DNA of 64,000 nucleotides from Microbacterium esteraromaticum (GTDB lineage: Bacteria > Actinomycetota > Actinomycetes > Actinomycetales > Microbacteriaceae): positions 1,612,001-1,676,000 of the forward strand of contig NZ_CP043732.1 of assembly GCF_014084045.1 (NCBI RefSeq), given 5' to 3'. This document shows, in pieces, positions 52,566-61,725 of the stretch. The stretch's first letter is position 1. Each line of letters starts with the position of its first letter. The notes under the pieces are model-generated. The model did not search any database. It worked only from the letters and a program-made list of their open reading frames with translations, and was not told the DNA's origin. The position numbers and the translations under genes were made by a program.

Positions 52566-53356
52566 GCTCGCGCGGCCTCGTCGGGCTCGACATCGACGGC
52601 ACGATCCTGCTGCAAGACGAGACCCTCAGTCCCGGAGTCGTCGAGGCGGTCGGCGAGGTGCGGGATGCCGGATACGAGGTCATGCTCGCGACAGGGCGAA
52701 GCTGGGGCGGCACCAAGCGATACATCGACCAGCTCGGCCTGATGGCCGAGTACGCGGTGTGCTCGAACGGCGCAGTCGTGATGCGGCGAGTCGGCGACGA
52801 GTGGGAGCGGTGGCGTGTCGAGGTCTTCGATCCCGCGCCTGTGCTCGCGCTGCTGCGCGAGACCCTGCCCGAGGCGCGGTACATGGTCGAACTCGGCTCG
52901 GGGGAGAGGCTCTACACCGACGTGCTCGACGACTGGACCCTCGATGCGGGCCGCGAGGTCGACTTCGACGAGCTGATGCAGCAGCCCGTCTCGCGCATCG
53001 TCGTCGTCTCGCCCGAGCACGACGAGGCTGACTTCCAGCGCATCGTCGCCGAGGCGGGCCTGAATGAGGTCTCGTACGCCGTCGGGTGGACCGCCTGGCT
53101 CGACATCGCTCCGAAGGGCGTCGACAAGGGCACCGCCCTGGAGCGCGTGCGGACGCAGCTCGGGACGCCTCGCGAGAAGGTGCTCGTGGCCGGCGACGGC
53201 CGCAATGACCTGGGCATGTTCGCCTGGGCGCTCGCGGGCGGAGGACGGGCCGTGGCCATGGGGCAGGCCGTCGACGAGGTGCAGAACGCCGCCGGTGAGC
53301 TCACCGGCGCCGTGGAGGACGGCGGCCTGGCATCCGCCCTGCGCACCCTTCTCTGA
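52562..53356 (+). CDS. HAD-family (Cof-type) phosphatase
   Basis: A 264-residue haloacid-dehalogenase phosphatase of subclass IIB. Motif I is [16 protein letters not shown] with the nucleophilic Asp, motif II is LATGRSW, motif III has the Lys in [11 protein letters not shown] and motif IV is [15 protein letters not shown] start overlapping serS by four bases. Likely dephosphorylates sugar phosphates or cofactor intermediates; the exact substrate is open. Confidence 0.88.
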   Translation: MSSRGLVGLDIDGTILLQDETLSPGVVEAVGEVRDAGYEVMLATGRSWGGTKRYIDQLGLMAEYAVCSNGAVVMRRVGDEWERWRVEVFDPAPVLALLRETLPEARYMVELGSGERLYTDVLDDWTLDAGREVDFDELMQQPVSRIVVVSPEHDEADFQRIVAEAGLNEVSYAVGWTAWLDIAPKGVDKGTALERVRTQLGTPREKVLVAGDGRNDLGMFAWALAGGGRAVAMGQAVDEVQNAAGELTGAVEDGGLASALRTLL

Positions 53357-53430
53357 CCGACGTCGCCCAGAAGATACCCAGGCGCTCACGCGAGAATGGA
53401 GCGTCCGCGATCGGTTTCCCCCGAAGCCGA

Positions 53431-53436
53431 TAGACT
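53431..53436 (+). promoter_or_regulatory. -10 box of tRNA-Ser
   Basis: TAGACT, 31 bases before the mature 5' end of tRNA-Ser. Confidence 0.45.
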
Positions 53437-53467
53437 CGACGTCTGACCGTCCGGTGCGAACCGGAGT

Positions 53468-53554
53468 CGGGAGGGTTGTCCGAGCGGCCGATGGACCTGG
53501 TCTTGAAAACCAGTGGGCAGCAATGTCCCGTGGGTTCGAATCCCACACCCTCCG
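53468..53554 (+). tRNA. tRNA-Ser (TGA)
   Basis: An 87-base class II tRNA with long variable arm. Acceptor GGAGGGT pairs with ACCCTCC, discriminator G, anticodon loop CTTGAAA (TGA), T arm GTGGGTTCGAATCCCAC. CCA is not encoded. The LCP gene starts 25 bases later. Confidence 0.95.
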
Positions 53555-53578
53555 CTTCCTGTCGAAAGGCCTCCCCGA

Positions 53579-54829
53579 GTGAGCACGTCCGTCAAACGGC
53601 GCCAGCCCGTGGCGCGCCATGGTCAGCTGAGCTCGCCCAGTGCGGTGGGTCAGCTGCTCAAGCTGATCGGCGTCGCACTCGCCGTGGTCCTGGTGAGCGG
53701 CGTGGGTGTCGCAGGCTACGTCCTGACCGGCTTCACGTCGACCGTCAGCGCCAACGCGGTCGAGCTCGAGGACACCAAGGAGCTGCCGCCGGACATCGGC
53801 GCCTACCCGGGTGGGTTCGACATCCTGCTCACAGGCGTCGACACGTGCGAGGAGAAGTACAAGGAGCTGTTCGGCAAGCGCTGCTCCGGCAAGGATGCAG
53901 GCGGCACGCTCAATGACGTGAACCTGCTCGTGCACGTCTCGTCCGAGCCGCGTCGCGTCACGGCCGTCAGCTTTCCCCGTGACCTGATGCTGCCCATCCC
54001 CGAGTGCACCGATGCGAACGGCGACACCAAGTCGGCCATGAGCAAGCAGCCGCTGAACACGGCGTACGAGCACGGCGGCGAGGACGGCGGTCTGAACTGC
54101 GTGGTCAAGACCGTGGCCGCGCTGACGGGCGAGGACATCGAGTTCGCCGCGAAGGTCACCTTCGGCGGCGTGATCGAGATCACGGATGCCATCGGCGGGG
54201 TCGACGTGTGCCTCGCGAGCCCCATCAAGGACAGGCACACCGGTCTCGACATGGCCGAGGGCACGCACACCATCCAGGGGCTTCAGGCGCTGCAGTTCCT
54301 GCGCACCCGCCACGGCGTGGGCGATGGATCCGACCTCGGCCGCATCGGCAACCAGCAGCAGTACATGTCGAGCCTGGCGCGCAAGCTGATCAGCGGCGAA
54401 GTTCTCGGAAACGTCCCCGTGATGCTCCGCCTCGCAGACACCGGGCTCAGCAACCTCGAGGCGTCGACCTCGCTGGCCGACCCGATGAAGATCGTCCAGA
54501 TCGCCCTCGCCGTGAAGAGCGTGCCGTTCGAGGACATCGTGTTCGTGCAGTACCCGACCGTCGAAGACCCCAGCAACCCGAACAAGGTCGTGCCGGACAA
54601 GCGCGCAGCGACCGCCCTGTGGGACGCGATCGCGGCCAACAAGCAGCTGCAGATCACTCACGAGACCACCGCGAACGACGGTGTGGTCGTGCAGGAGCCC
54701 GAGACCCCCGCGCCCACGGAATCCGGCACCCCCAACCCGGTTCCGGATGACGTCGCAGAGCTGCCCTCGACCATCAAGGGCAACTCGGCCGCCGTGCAGA
54801 CCTGCTCGAACGGCAACGTCCGCGGCTGA
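53579..54829 (+). CDS. LytR-CpsA-Psr (LCP) family ligase
   Basis: A 416-residue protein with one N-terminal transmembrane helix (LIGVALAVVLVSGVGVAGYVL) and an extracellular LCP domain. Signature residues: DILLTGVDTCE, VSFPRDLMLPIP with the arginine that binds the pyrophosphate, LNTAYEHGGE and LRTRHGVGDGSDLGR. LCP enzymes attach glycopolymers to peptidoglycan. Four cysteines suggest disulfides. Starts at a GTG; longer ORF upstream runs through the tRNA and is not real. Confidence 0.9.
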   Translation: MSTSVKRRQPVARHGQLSSPSAVGQLLKLIGVALAVVLVSGVGVAGYVLTGFTSTVSANAVELEDTKELPPDIGAYPGGFDILLTGVDTCEEKYKELFGKRCSGKDAGGTLNDVNLLVHVSSEPRRVTAVSFPRDLMLPIPECTDANGDTKSAMSKQPLNTAYEHGGEDGGLNCVVKTVAALTGEDIEFAAKVTFGGVIEITDAIGGVDVCLASPIKDRHTGLDMAEGTHTIQGLQALQFLRTRHGVGDGSDLGRIGNQQQYMSSLARKLISGEVLGNVPVMLRLADTGLSNLEASTSLADPMKIVQIALAVKSVPFEDIVFVQYPTVEDPSNPNKVVPDKRAATALWDAIAANKQLQITHETTANDGVVVQEPETPAPTESGTPNPVPDDVAELPSTIKGNSAAVQTCSNGNVRG

Positions 54830-54872
54830 TTCGAGACTGCCTGTCAGAACAGGGCGTTCCTCCCGAGAGGGG

Positions 54873-55622
54873 TCACTCCGGGGCGAGGGCCGCCACCGCA
54901 AGGTCCCGAACCGCGCGGCGAATCTCGTGTTCTTGAGGTTCATTCCACGTGCAGGGCGGAGCGGAGACGTGTCGAGCATCGATCGTCGTCGCTGAATCTG
55001 CCGAAATCGGGTGAGCGGTGTTGCCGCCGCTCGGCAGGATGATGGTCCAATCCTCGTCTGCTCTCGCGGAGTGTGCGCTCGCGATCGAGCCGTACGTGGC
55101 GGTGATGCATCCGAACGCGCGGAGTCCGTTGACGGTGCGCACCGCCTGCTCGCCCTTGCCTACGATCGCCACCGAGCTTCCATGGAGCGCGGGAGGGACG
55201 TCGGCAGGGCGCCACCCGCCTGCGCGGACGAGGCGGTCTGCGGCTGACACCGCCCGACTCCGCTCGAGGAGAAGGGCCAGACATCTGTCGGCAACGAGCT
55301 CGGGACTGATCTCTCCGCTCGAGCCCGTGTGTCGATCTCCGACGATCCTCACCGCCCGGAGTTCTCTGTATCGCCCCCGCAGAGCGTTGCGATCGACCGC
55401 CTGTCCGATCACGAGCGCTCCCCAGGGGTTCTTGTCATCCGATCGTGTCGCCACCAGACCGGACAGGTGCGCCTCGGCCGCAAGGTAGCGGAGCGCGATG
55501 CTTCGGTATGGTTCGCCCGAGATGACTGCGATGGTGCGTTCGGGGCTGGCGTGATCGAGGCCAGCGCTGTCAGAGTGCTGCGATAGTTCATGTGTGAGAC
55601 GCGGGCAGGGTCGCTGGTTCAT
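54873..55622 (-). CDS. Degenerate D-2-hydroxyacid dehydrogenase-like protein
   Basis: A 249-residue protein that keeps part of a D-isomer-specific dehydrogenase nucleotide domain: VRAGGWRPADVPPALHGSSVAIVGKGEQAVRTVNGLRAFGC resembles the usual SGGW...GKTVGIVGLGRIG region. The dinucleotide motif is weakened to GKGEQA, and the catalytic Arg-Glu-His residues seen in the intact paralogue at 57282 are missing. AAAGGA lies seven bases before the ATG. It is divergent from the IclR regulator. It may be a regulatory or ligand-binding derivative, or a decaying copy. Confidence 0.6.
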   Translation of the reverse strand: MNQRPCPRLTHELSQHSDSAGLDHASPERTIAVISGEPYRSIALRYLAAEAHLSGLVATRSDDKNPWGALVIGQAVDRNALRGRYRELRAVRIVGDRHTGSSGEISPELVADRCLALLLERSRAVSAADRLVRAGGWRPADVPPALHGSSVAIVGKGEQAVRTVNGLRAFGCITATYGSIASAHSARADEDWTIILPSGGNTAHPISADSATTIDARHVSAPPCTWNEPQEHEIRRAVRDLAVAALAPE

Positions 55623-55659
55623 ATATAGTTCCTTTCATGATCTCCGTGGGGGTGCTTTG

Positions 55660-56493
55660 ATGTCGAACGAGGTGACGACCCGTGCGCCGATTCGTCGATC
55701 GAGCGGTGGTGGTGAGATCAAGTCGGAATCGTCGCGATACTCTGCGCCCGCGGCCGGCTGTGCAGCCCGCGTGCTCCTCACGCTCGCGCGTTCGCCGATT
55801 CCGCTTCCGATCGCCGAGCTCGCACGTGAGACGGGATCCAGCAAGTCGCTGACCTTTCGCGTCCTTCGCGAGCTCGAGGAGGTGGACCTGGTCACGAGCG
55901 CAGGCGGTCGCGGATACCACCTCGCCCATGGTGTGCTGGAGTTCACCGGGGCGATCGGCAAGCTCGGTGAACCCGAGGAGCTGACTGACATACTCCGCGA
56001 GCTCTCGCAAGAGAGCGGTCAGACAGTCAACTTCGGCGTCCTTAGTGGCTTCGACGTGCTGATCACTGCGAAGCAGCAACCTGAGCAGGCCCTCGTCAGC
56101 GTGACGTACGTGGGGGCGCGGGTGCCGGCGAACTGCTCCGCACTGGGAAAGGTCCTGCTCGCAGAGCTCGACACGACCGAGATCGAGAGGGTGGTGCCGC
56201 GATCGCTTCCCTCGCTCACCTCTCGATCCATCACCGATCGGACCGAGTTCTTGCGCGAGGTCGACGAGTCGCGCACCGCAGGTTTTGCTGTTGATCTCGA
56301 AGGGGCGATCCTCGGGCGCTTCGCGATCGCCGTCCCGGTGACGCTGCCCGGATACAAGAAGCGGGCGGGCCTCGCTGTTACGGGAAGCATGGACGACTAT
56401 GCACCGGAGTATGTGGAGCAACTTCATACTGCCCTGTCGCGGTCGGCGAGACGCTTGACGCGCGCGCGCGTCTCCGGAGCCGAATCGTTGTGA
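55660..56493 (+). CDS. IclR-family transcriptional regulator
   Basis: A 277-residue regulator. The N-terminal winged helix is AARVLLTLARSPIPLPIAELARETGSSKSLTFRVLRELEEVDLV; the C-terminal IclR effector domain has NFGVLSGFDVLI, VPANCSALGKVLLAEL and AGFAVDLEGAILGRFAIAVPV. It lies at the left end of a catabolic locus and probably controls it. The last 70 bases overlap the convergent aldolase gene. The ATG at 55660 is preferred over codons further upstream. Confidence 0.9.
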   Translation: MSNEVTTRAPIRRSSGGGEIKSESSRYSAPAAGCAARVLLTLARSPIPLPIAELARETGSSKSLTFRVLRELEEVDLVTSAGGRGYHLAHGVLEFTGAIGKLGEPEELTDILRELSQESGQTVNFGVLSGFDVLITAKQQPEQALVSVTYVGARVPANCSALGKVLLAELDTTEIERVVPRSLPSLTSRSITDRTEFLREVDESRTAGFAVDLEGAILGRFAIAVPVTLPGYKKRAGLAVTGSMDDYAPEYVEQLHTALSRSARRLTRARVSGAESL

Positions 56494-57272
56494 GCTGCCG
56501 CCGCCGAGACGGCCGCAGCAGCAGCGGCGGAGGCGGCATGCCGGGCCCCGTTCTCGATGAGCGCGATGTCGTTGCATACGGTGATCAACTGGGCCCCGCG
56601 GGCGATCAGCTCATCAACGCCTGTCTGCGGTGAAGCGTGCGCGCCCCACGCGATGCCTGCGTCACGGCACGCGGAGGCGATCCGCTCGACGGCCCGCGCA
56701 TGTGGGCCCTCCTGGACAGCCATCTTCGGGGACAGCCCCAAAGAGAGCGCGAGATCGTTCAGACCGATGTAGACCGCGTCGATCCCGCCCCGGGTGCAGA
56801 TCTCCTCGATGCTCTCCACGCCCGCCATCGTCTCGATCAGGGCGATGCAGGCGACCTGATCATTCGCGGTGCGCGGGTCCCCGTCTGCTCGCATGACGCC
56901 TCGCGTTCGTCCGCCGTAGCTGCGTCTGCCGTGAGGGGGGAAGCGGCTTGAGTCGCGAAGGAGGTGGGCGTCGTCGAGGCTTTCGACGAGAGGCGCGATC
57001 ACTGCATCGGCGCCCTGATCCAGAGCCTTCTCGATCAGTTGTGGTTCGTTGCGCGCGACGCGAATCAGTACCTGAGCGCGCCCGTCCGCGGCCGCGACCA
57101 GCGCAGGGGTCGTCGACGGGTAGATGTCACCGTGCTGCTGGTCGAGTGCGACATAGGCCGCGCCCGAGTTCGCCAGGATCTCGACGCAGGCGGCGTTGCC
57201 GATCGAGCACCAGGCGCCGGCCAGAACCTCTCCGCGTGCCAGACGCTGCTTCAGCGTGCTCGAGCCGGTCAT
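56424..57272 (-). CDS. HpcH/HpaI-family aldolase
   Basis: A 282-residue class II aldolase of the 2,4-dihydroxyhept-2-ene-1,7-dioate type. Metal and substrate residues are seen in AGAWCSIGNAACVEILANSG, ALDQQHGDIYP, QVLIRVARNE, CIALIETMAGVESIEEI (metal Glu) and DAVYIGLNDLALSLG (metal Asp). It would cleave or form a 2-keto-3-deoxy acid, releasing pyruvate or a like product. TAGGAG lies upstream, overlapping the stop of the dehydrogenase gene, so both are one operon. The C-terminal tail is Ala-rich. Confidence 0.88.
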   Translation of the reverse strand: MTGSSTLKQRLARGEVLAGAWCSIGNAACVEILANSGAAYVALDQQHGDIYPSTTPALVAAADGRAQVLIRVARNEPQLIEKALDQGADAVIAPLVESLDDAHLLRDSSRFPPHGRRSYGGRTRGVMRADGDPRTANDQVACIALIETMAGVESIEEICTRGGIDAVYIGLNDLALSLGLSPKMAVQEGPHARAVERIASACRDAGIAWGAHASPQTGVDELIARGAQLITVCNDIALIENGARHAASAAAAAAVSAAAAHNDSAPETRARVKRLADRDRAV

Positions 57273-57281
57273 CCATCGCTC

Positions 57282-58271
57282 CTAAAGGTCGGCTGTCGTG
57301 GTGGCCGAAGGTGCGCCTTTCGCCGGCAGACGTCTGTTTACGACACCGCGCCGGGGCAGCATCCCCGCACGTATCCGCAGGAGGTGCGCGAGTGTGTCGT
57401 CGAGCATCGCCATCACGCTTGCCTGGGTCATGCCCGCGATGTGCCCCGTCAGGATCGTCGACGACACTTCGCGGATGGGGTGGCCCGGCGGCAGCGGCTC
57501 GTCGAGGAAGACGTCGAGTGCGGCGCCGCCGATGGAGCCGGAGCGGAGCGCATCGAGCAGTGCCCCTTCGTCGACGATCTCCCCGCGAGCGGTGTTGACG
57601 AGAAGGGAGTCGGGCGGCATCAGGGCGAGTTGCTCTGCCCCGATGAGCCCTGCGGTGGCGCTGCTGAGCGGAACGTGCAGGGAGATCACGCCCGCTGCGG
57701 CGAGGGCCGCAGGCATGCCGGTCAGTTCGATGCCCTCCGCTCTGCAGGCCGCAGGGTCTGCCCAGGGGTCGACACCCAGCACCCGGCTGCCGAACCCCGC
57801 GAATCGACGGGCGACTCCCATGCCGATAGCACCCAGCCCGATCACGGCCACGGTCTCATCGGCGAGCCGACGTGCCGGCGCCGCCCTGCCGAGCAGCGCG
57901 ACGGCGAGGGCGACGGCGAACTCGGCCACTGACTCGTCATTGGCTCCGGGCGTTGTGGTGACGACCGTGCCGAGGTCGTCTGCCGCGTCGACATCGATCG
58001 CGTCATAGCCCACGCCGCACCGCGCGATCACTCGCAGACCAGGGGAGCGCTCGAGGACGGCGCGAGTGTAGTGCTCGGTTCCGGCGATCACGCCCCAAGC
58101 GCCGTCCAGGGCATCGACGAGGGTCTCCTCGTCGCGGATGCCGCTGAGCTCATATCGCAGATCCAGTTCGAATCCGGCTTCGGAGAATTGCTCCAGGTGG
58201 CGACGGTCGAGCCTGGCGACTCCGGAAGTGACGAGCAGGCGCTTCGCCTGGTTGCGTGTGTCGTCGTTCAT
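57282..58271 (-). CDS. D-isomer-specific 2-hydroxyacid dehydrogenase
   Basis: A 329-residue NAD-dependent dehydrogenase. ARCGVGYDAIDVDAA, the dinucleotide motif VAVIGLGAIGMGVA, the catalytic Arg in NTARGEIVDEGALL, Glu in DVFLDEPLPPGHP and His in LTGHIAGMT are all present. It interconverts a 2-hydroxy acid and a 2-keto acid. It is first in an operon with the HpcH/HpaI aldolase. AGGAG precedes the ATG at 58271. Divergent from the Tm-1-like gene across an operator-rich region. Confidence 0.92.
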   Translation of the reverse strand: MNDDTRNQAKRLLVTSGVARLDRRHLEQFSEAGFELDLRYELSGIRDEETLVDALDGAWGVIAGTEHYTRAVLERSPGLRVIARCGVGYDAIDVDAADDLGTVVTTTPGANDESVAEFAVALAVALLGRAAPARRLADETVAVIGLGAIGMGVARRFAGFGSRVLGVDPWADPAACRAEGIELTGMPAALAAAGVISLHVPLSSATAGLIGAEQLALMPPDSLLVNTARGEIVDEGALLDALRSGSIGGAALDVFLDEPLPPGHPIREVSSTILTGHIAGMTQASVMAMLDDTLAHLLRIRAGMLPRRGVVNRRLPAKGAPSATTTADL

Positions 58272-58285
58272 CGCACTCCTGTTTC

Positions 58286-58316
58286 GTACTCGAATGAGTG
58301 TTTCATAAGTGAATGT
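58286..58316. promoter_or_regulatory. Two tandem short palindromes, candidate operators
   Basis: Within this segment ACTC-GAAT-GAGT and TTCA-TAAG-TGAA occur one after the other, each an inverted repeat with a four-base spacer. They lie in the leader of the dehydrogenase operon and could bind the IclR regulator. Confidence 0.35.
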
Positions 58317-58374
58317 CATGATGCTCGCCAGTCCCCGACTTGTCAATGCGGGGAAAGTGAGCGACGACTCGCCC

Positions 58375-58404
58375 TTGACAGCCGATCCGGCGTGAGCTTA
58401 GGTT
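58375..58404 (+). promoter_or_regulatory. Sigma-70-type promoter of the Tm-1-like operon
   Basis: TTGACA at 58375-58380 and TAGGTT at 58399-58404 with an 18-base spacer. Confidence 0.6.
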
Positions 58405-58414
58405 GGCGAAAGCG

Positions 58415-58428
58415 TGTCACATATGACA
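58415..58428. promoter_or_regulatory. Palindromic operator candidate TGTCA-N4-TGACA
   Basis: A perfect inverted repeat of five bases per arm lies 10 bases downstream of the -10 box, at the presumed transcription start. It is a good position for repression by the IclR protein or another dimer. Confidence 0.45.
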
Positions 58429-58458
58429 ACACGATTCATGTATGAGGCGGAAAGACCA

Positions 58459-59661
58459 ATGGCGGTTTACATCGCAGTGCTCGCGACCTTCGACACCAAG
58501 GGCCGCGAGGCCGAGTTCGTGGGTGAGCGGATCGCCGCCCTCGGCACCAAGCCCCTCTATGTCGACCTGTCGCTCGACGGCTCGAGCCTCCCTTCCGAAG
58601 AGCCCGTTCACTCTCCAGGGACGGGTGACCGGTCGCTCGGTCCCGAGGCCAAGCGAGTCGCGATGCAGGGTGTCGTCGACAACGCAGCCGCGGCGTTGCT
58701 GCCGCTCGTCAAAGACGGAAGCCTGCGAGGCCTGATCGGGCTCGGCGGCGGTCAAGGCACCTGGCTGTTCGCCGAGATCGCCAAGCGGATTCCACTCGGC
58801 ATCCCGAAGGTGCTCGTCACCACCCTGGCGACACGCGCTGGAACTTACCTCGAGGGCAGCGACACGATTGTCGTGCCCAGCATCACAGACATCGCGGGCC
58901 TCAATGGTCTCCTCCGCGAGGTGCTCCGCCGTGCAGCCGGTGCAGTGGTCGGGGCCGTCGCCGTGGCGTCCTACCGCGGTGCCCCGCAGCATGCGGCCGT
59001 CACGGCTATGACGATGTTCGGCGTGACCACTCGCGGCGGAATGGCGCTGAAGAGCGCGCTCGAAGAGGCAGGTCTGGACGTCGCAGTGTTCCACGCCAAC
59101 GGCAACGGCGGCATGATGCTGGAAAGCCTGATCGAGGATCGCGTGGTCGCGAGCGTCGCCGAATGGACGACGACGGAGCTCGTGGACGACCTGCTCGACG
59201 GCATCGCCACGGCCGGACCCGACAGGCTTCGTGCGGCCGGACGAGCCGGGATACCTCAGCTGGTGGTGCCCGGTGCGCTGGACATCGCGAACTTCGGTCG
59301 ACGCGACAGCGTCCCCGAGCGGTATCGAGGCCGTCGCCTGCACGAGCACACTCCCGCGGCGACGCTCATGAGGACCAATGCGGATGACATGCGGGTGCTC
59401 GCCAACTCGATGGCCGCGAAACTGAATGCGTCCATCGGCCCGGTCAGTGTCGTCGTCCCAGAGCGGGGCTTCTCTGAGCTCAGTGCACCCGGTGGTCCAT
59501 TCCATTCAGCAGAGGCCGACGCAGCGTGGATCGACACCATGCGCGCCGAGCTGCATTCGTCCATCCCGTTCAGCACCCATCCGCACAACATCAACGATCC
59601 CGAGTTCGCTGCGATCGCAGCCCGGGCCTTCCTGGAACTGCTTCCGTCCACGTCCGTCTGA
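58459..59661 (+). CDS. Tm-1-like ATP-binding domain protein (UPF0261)
   Basis: A 400-residue member of UPF0261. The start AVYIAVLATFDTKGREAEFV, the central LIGLGGGQGTWLFAEIAKRIPLGIPKVLVTTLA and VFHANGNGGMMLESLIED are family hallmarks. The homologous N-terminal part of the tomato Tm-1 protein binds ATP and blocks viral replication; in bacteria the role is unknown. It is followed by the protein homologous to the second part of Tm-1. The ATG at 58459 has GGCGGAAAG upstream; earlier in-frame starts lie in the operator. Confidence 0.88.
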   Translation: MAVYIAVLATFDTKGREAEFVGERIAALGTKPLYVDLSLDGSSLPSEEPVHSPGTGDRSLGPEAKRVAMQGVVDNAAAALLPLVKDGSLRGLIGLGGGQGTWLFAEIAKRIPLGIPKVLVTTLATRAGTYLEGSDTIVVPSITDIAGLNGLLREVLRRAAGAVVGAVAVASYRGAPQHAAVTAMTMFGVTTRGGMALKSALEEAGLDVAVFHANGNGGMMLESLIEDRVVASVAEWTTTELVDDLLDGIATAGPDRLRAAGRAGIPQLVVPGALDIANFGRRDSVPERYRGRRLHEHTPAATLMRTNADDMRVLANSMAAKLNASIGPVSVVVPERGFSELSAPGGPFHSAEADAAWIDTMRAELHSSIPFSTHPHNINDPEFAAIAARAFLELLPSTSV

Positions 59662-59686
59662 ATCACTGCAAAAGGAGTTACCCACC

Positions 59687-60517
59687 GTGCCTTCCTTCAT
59701 CGAGTTCACCCGTGAAAGCATCCTCGCCAACCTCCGAGCGAAGATCACTGCGCGCCAGCCCATCGTCGCCGCCGGCTGCAGCGCCGGGCTCATCGCCAAG
59801 GCCGCTGAGGCCGGAGGCGCCGACCTCATCGTGGTCTACAGCACCGGGCGCTCTCGAATCATGGGATTGCCGACGACGATTCTCGGGGACTCGAACGCGA
59901 TCACCATGCAGATGTACGACGAGCTGCACAATGTCGTGGACAAGACCCCGATCATCGGCGGCGCATGGGCCGGCGATCCGACCTACCGGCGTACTGAGCG
60001 CCTCGTGCGATCCTTCGTAGACACGGGATACGACGGGCTCATCAACTTCCCGACAGAGGCGATCAATCCGGAGCGAGCCAAGATGCGGGAGCATGTCGGC
60101 CAGGGGCTGGGCGTGGAAGCCGAGATGATGCGCATCGCCCGAGAGATGAACGTGTTCACGATGGCATACGCGCTCACCATCGAGCAGGGTCGGATCCTCG
60201 CCGCGGCCGGCGCCGACGTCGTCGTGCCGCATGCCGGTTGGACCACGGGGGGCATGATCGGTCGCAGCGACGACGACACCTCGTTGGCGCGCTCCGTGGA
60301 GCATGTGCAGGAGATCATCGACGCCGCCGCCGCCGAGAACCCCGACGTGATCTGCCTGGCTCACGGAGGCGCGATCGCCACTCCCGAAGACACGGAATAC
60401 CTCTACGCCAATTCGGATGCGAAGGGGTTCGTCGGCGCTTCCTCGGTCGAGCGGATCCCGATCGAGCGGGCGATCATCGACACGGTCAAGTCCTTCGCCG
60501 GCTACAACACGCGCTGA
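59687..60517 (+). CDS. Phosphoenolpyruvate-hydrolase-like TIM-barrel protein
   Basis: A 276-residue protein matching the family annotated as phosphoenolpyruvate hydrolase or TIM-barrel signal protein. Motifs: PIVAAGCSAGLIAKAAEAGGADLIVVYSTGR, GAWAGDPTYR, INFPTEA, VVPHAGWTTGGMIG and CLAHGGAIATPED. GTG start with AAAGGAG upstream. In plants this domain is fused behind the UPF0261 domain; here they are separate neighbouring genes. Actual reaction unproven. Confidence 0.85.
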   Translation: MPSFIEFTRESILANLRAKITARQPIVAAGCSAGLIAKAAEAGGADLIVVYSTGRSRIMGLPTTILGDSNAITMQMYDELHNVVDKTPIIGGAWAGDPTYRRTERLVRSFVDTGYDGLINFPTEAINPERAKMREHVGQGLGVEAEMMRIAREMNVFTMAYALTIEQGRILAAAGADVVVPHAGWTTGGMIGRSDDDTSLARSVEHVQEIIDAAAAENPDVICLAHGGAIATPEDTEYLYANSDAKGFVGASSVERIPIERAIIDTVKSFAGYNTR

Positions 60518-60575
60518 CGTCATCCTCAACCCGAACGCCCGAACACCCGAACTGTAATCGAAGGAGATCTGCAGC

Positions 60576-61691
60576 ATGAGAACCACGAGACGCCGGGGCC
60601 TTCGCCTCATTCTTCCCGCGCTGGTCGGCGGCGGTATGGCACTGTCGCTGATCGCGTGCAGCGCACCGGAGGCACCGGCCTCCTCCATCACGGGCTTCCA
60701 AGAGCGGGATGCCGAGCACCTGCCCGACGACTGGGACGACGTCGTGGCCGCGGCGCTCGAGGAGGGCGAGGTCATCCTGTACTCGAATCAGAGCCAGGAG
60801 GTCAGCAGCGCCACTATCGATGCCTTCGCCAAAGCGTTCCCGGGGATCGAGGTGAAGGTCGTACGGGACAGCGTCGACACCCTCCCGAACCGATTCGTGC
60901 AGGAGTACGAATCGACAGGCGATTCGCCCGCTGATGTGCTCGAGAGCTCGATCTTCGAGCCGGTCATCGCCGACAACCCCGAATGGTTCGTGAACATCCG
61001 CGAGATGGACCCTTCGATCATCCCGACCCTGGGGGACTTCCCGCTCGACCAGGCCGCACCCGAGCACCGCCCGCGCTCGATCACATCAGCGGCTTACACC
61101 TGGACGCTCGCCTACAACACCGATCGGGTCACAGAGGACGAGCTTCCCGAGACCTGGGAAGACCTCACAGACCCGAAGTGGAAGGGGAGAGTGATGGTGG
61201 CCGATCCACGATCGGCCAGCGCCTACTTCGCGTTCCATGCGCTTATGTACGAAAGCTACGGGGCCGCGTTCGGGCAGGGGCTCCTCGCCAACGACGCCAC
61301 GCTGTCTGAGAGCGGGGCATCGCTCAGCCAGCAGGTCGCTGCCGGGGCGTTCGACATCGGAGGACCGGTGGCCCGCAGCCACAGTGCACAGATCCGTGAG
61401 CAGGGGGCGCCCGTCGAGCATCTCGATCTTCTCCCCGCGAAGGTGTCGGCGACGACGATGGCGCTGCCTGCCAATCCGCCGCACCCCAACGCGCAGCGCG
61501 TCCTCGCCGCCTTCCTGCTATCTGCGCAGGCGCAGGAGATCCAGTGCACGATCGGGCAGCTCGGCACGCTCAACGCGAAGGCGGAGGGGGACTGCGATGC
61601 CTTCCACATCGATCCGTCGCTCGAAGTGTTCGACCTCAACATCCCGCAGTCCGTCAAGGACCCGGTTCTTGACGCGATGGACCTCAACTAG
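60576..61691 (+). CDS. ABC importer substrate-binding lipoprotein (Fe3+/phosphonate type)
   Basis: A 371-residue solute-binding lipoprotein: Arg-rich start, hydrophobic stretch, lipobox LIAC with Cys28. The mature protein follows the type 2 periplasmic-binding pattern of the iron/2-aminoethylphosphonate/thiamine cluster: VILYSNQSQEVSSATIDAFAKAFPGIEVKVVRDS, LAYNTDRVTEDELPETWEDLTDPKWKGRVMVADPR. AAGGAG precedes the ATG. Cargo unknown; given the neighbouring enzymes a small organic acid is also possible. Confidence 0.88.
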   Translation: MRTTRRRGLRLILPALVGGGMALSLIACSAPEAPASSITGFQERDAEHLPDDWDDVVAAALEEGEVILYSNQSQEVSSATIDAFAKAFPGIEVKVVRDSVDTLPNRFVQEYESTGDSPADVLESSIFEPVIADNPEWFVNIREMDPSIIPTLGDFPLDQAAPEHRPRSITSAAYTWTLAYNTDRVTEDELPETWEDLTDPKWKGRVMVADPRSASAYFAFHALMYESYGAAFGQGLLANDATLSESGASLSQQVAAGAFDIGGPVARSHSAQIREQGAPVEHLDLLPAKVSATTMALPANPPHPNAQRVLAAFLLSAQAQEIQCTIGQLGTLNAKAEGDCDAFHIDPSLEVFDLNIPQSVKDPVLDAMDLN

Positions 61692-61725
61692 CCGCCGTCT
61701 GCACGGTGGGAAAAGGAAATCGACC

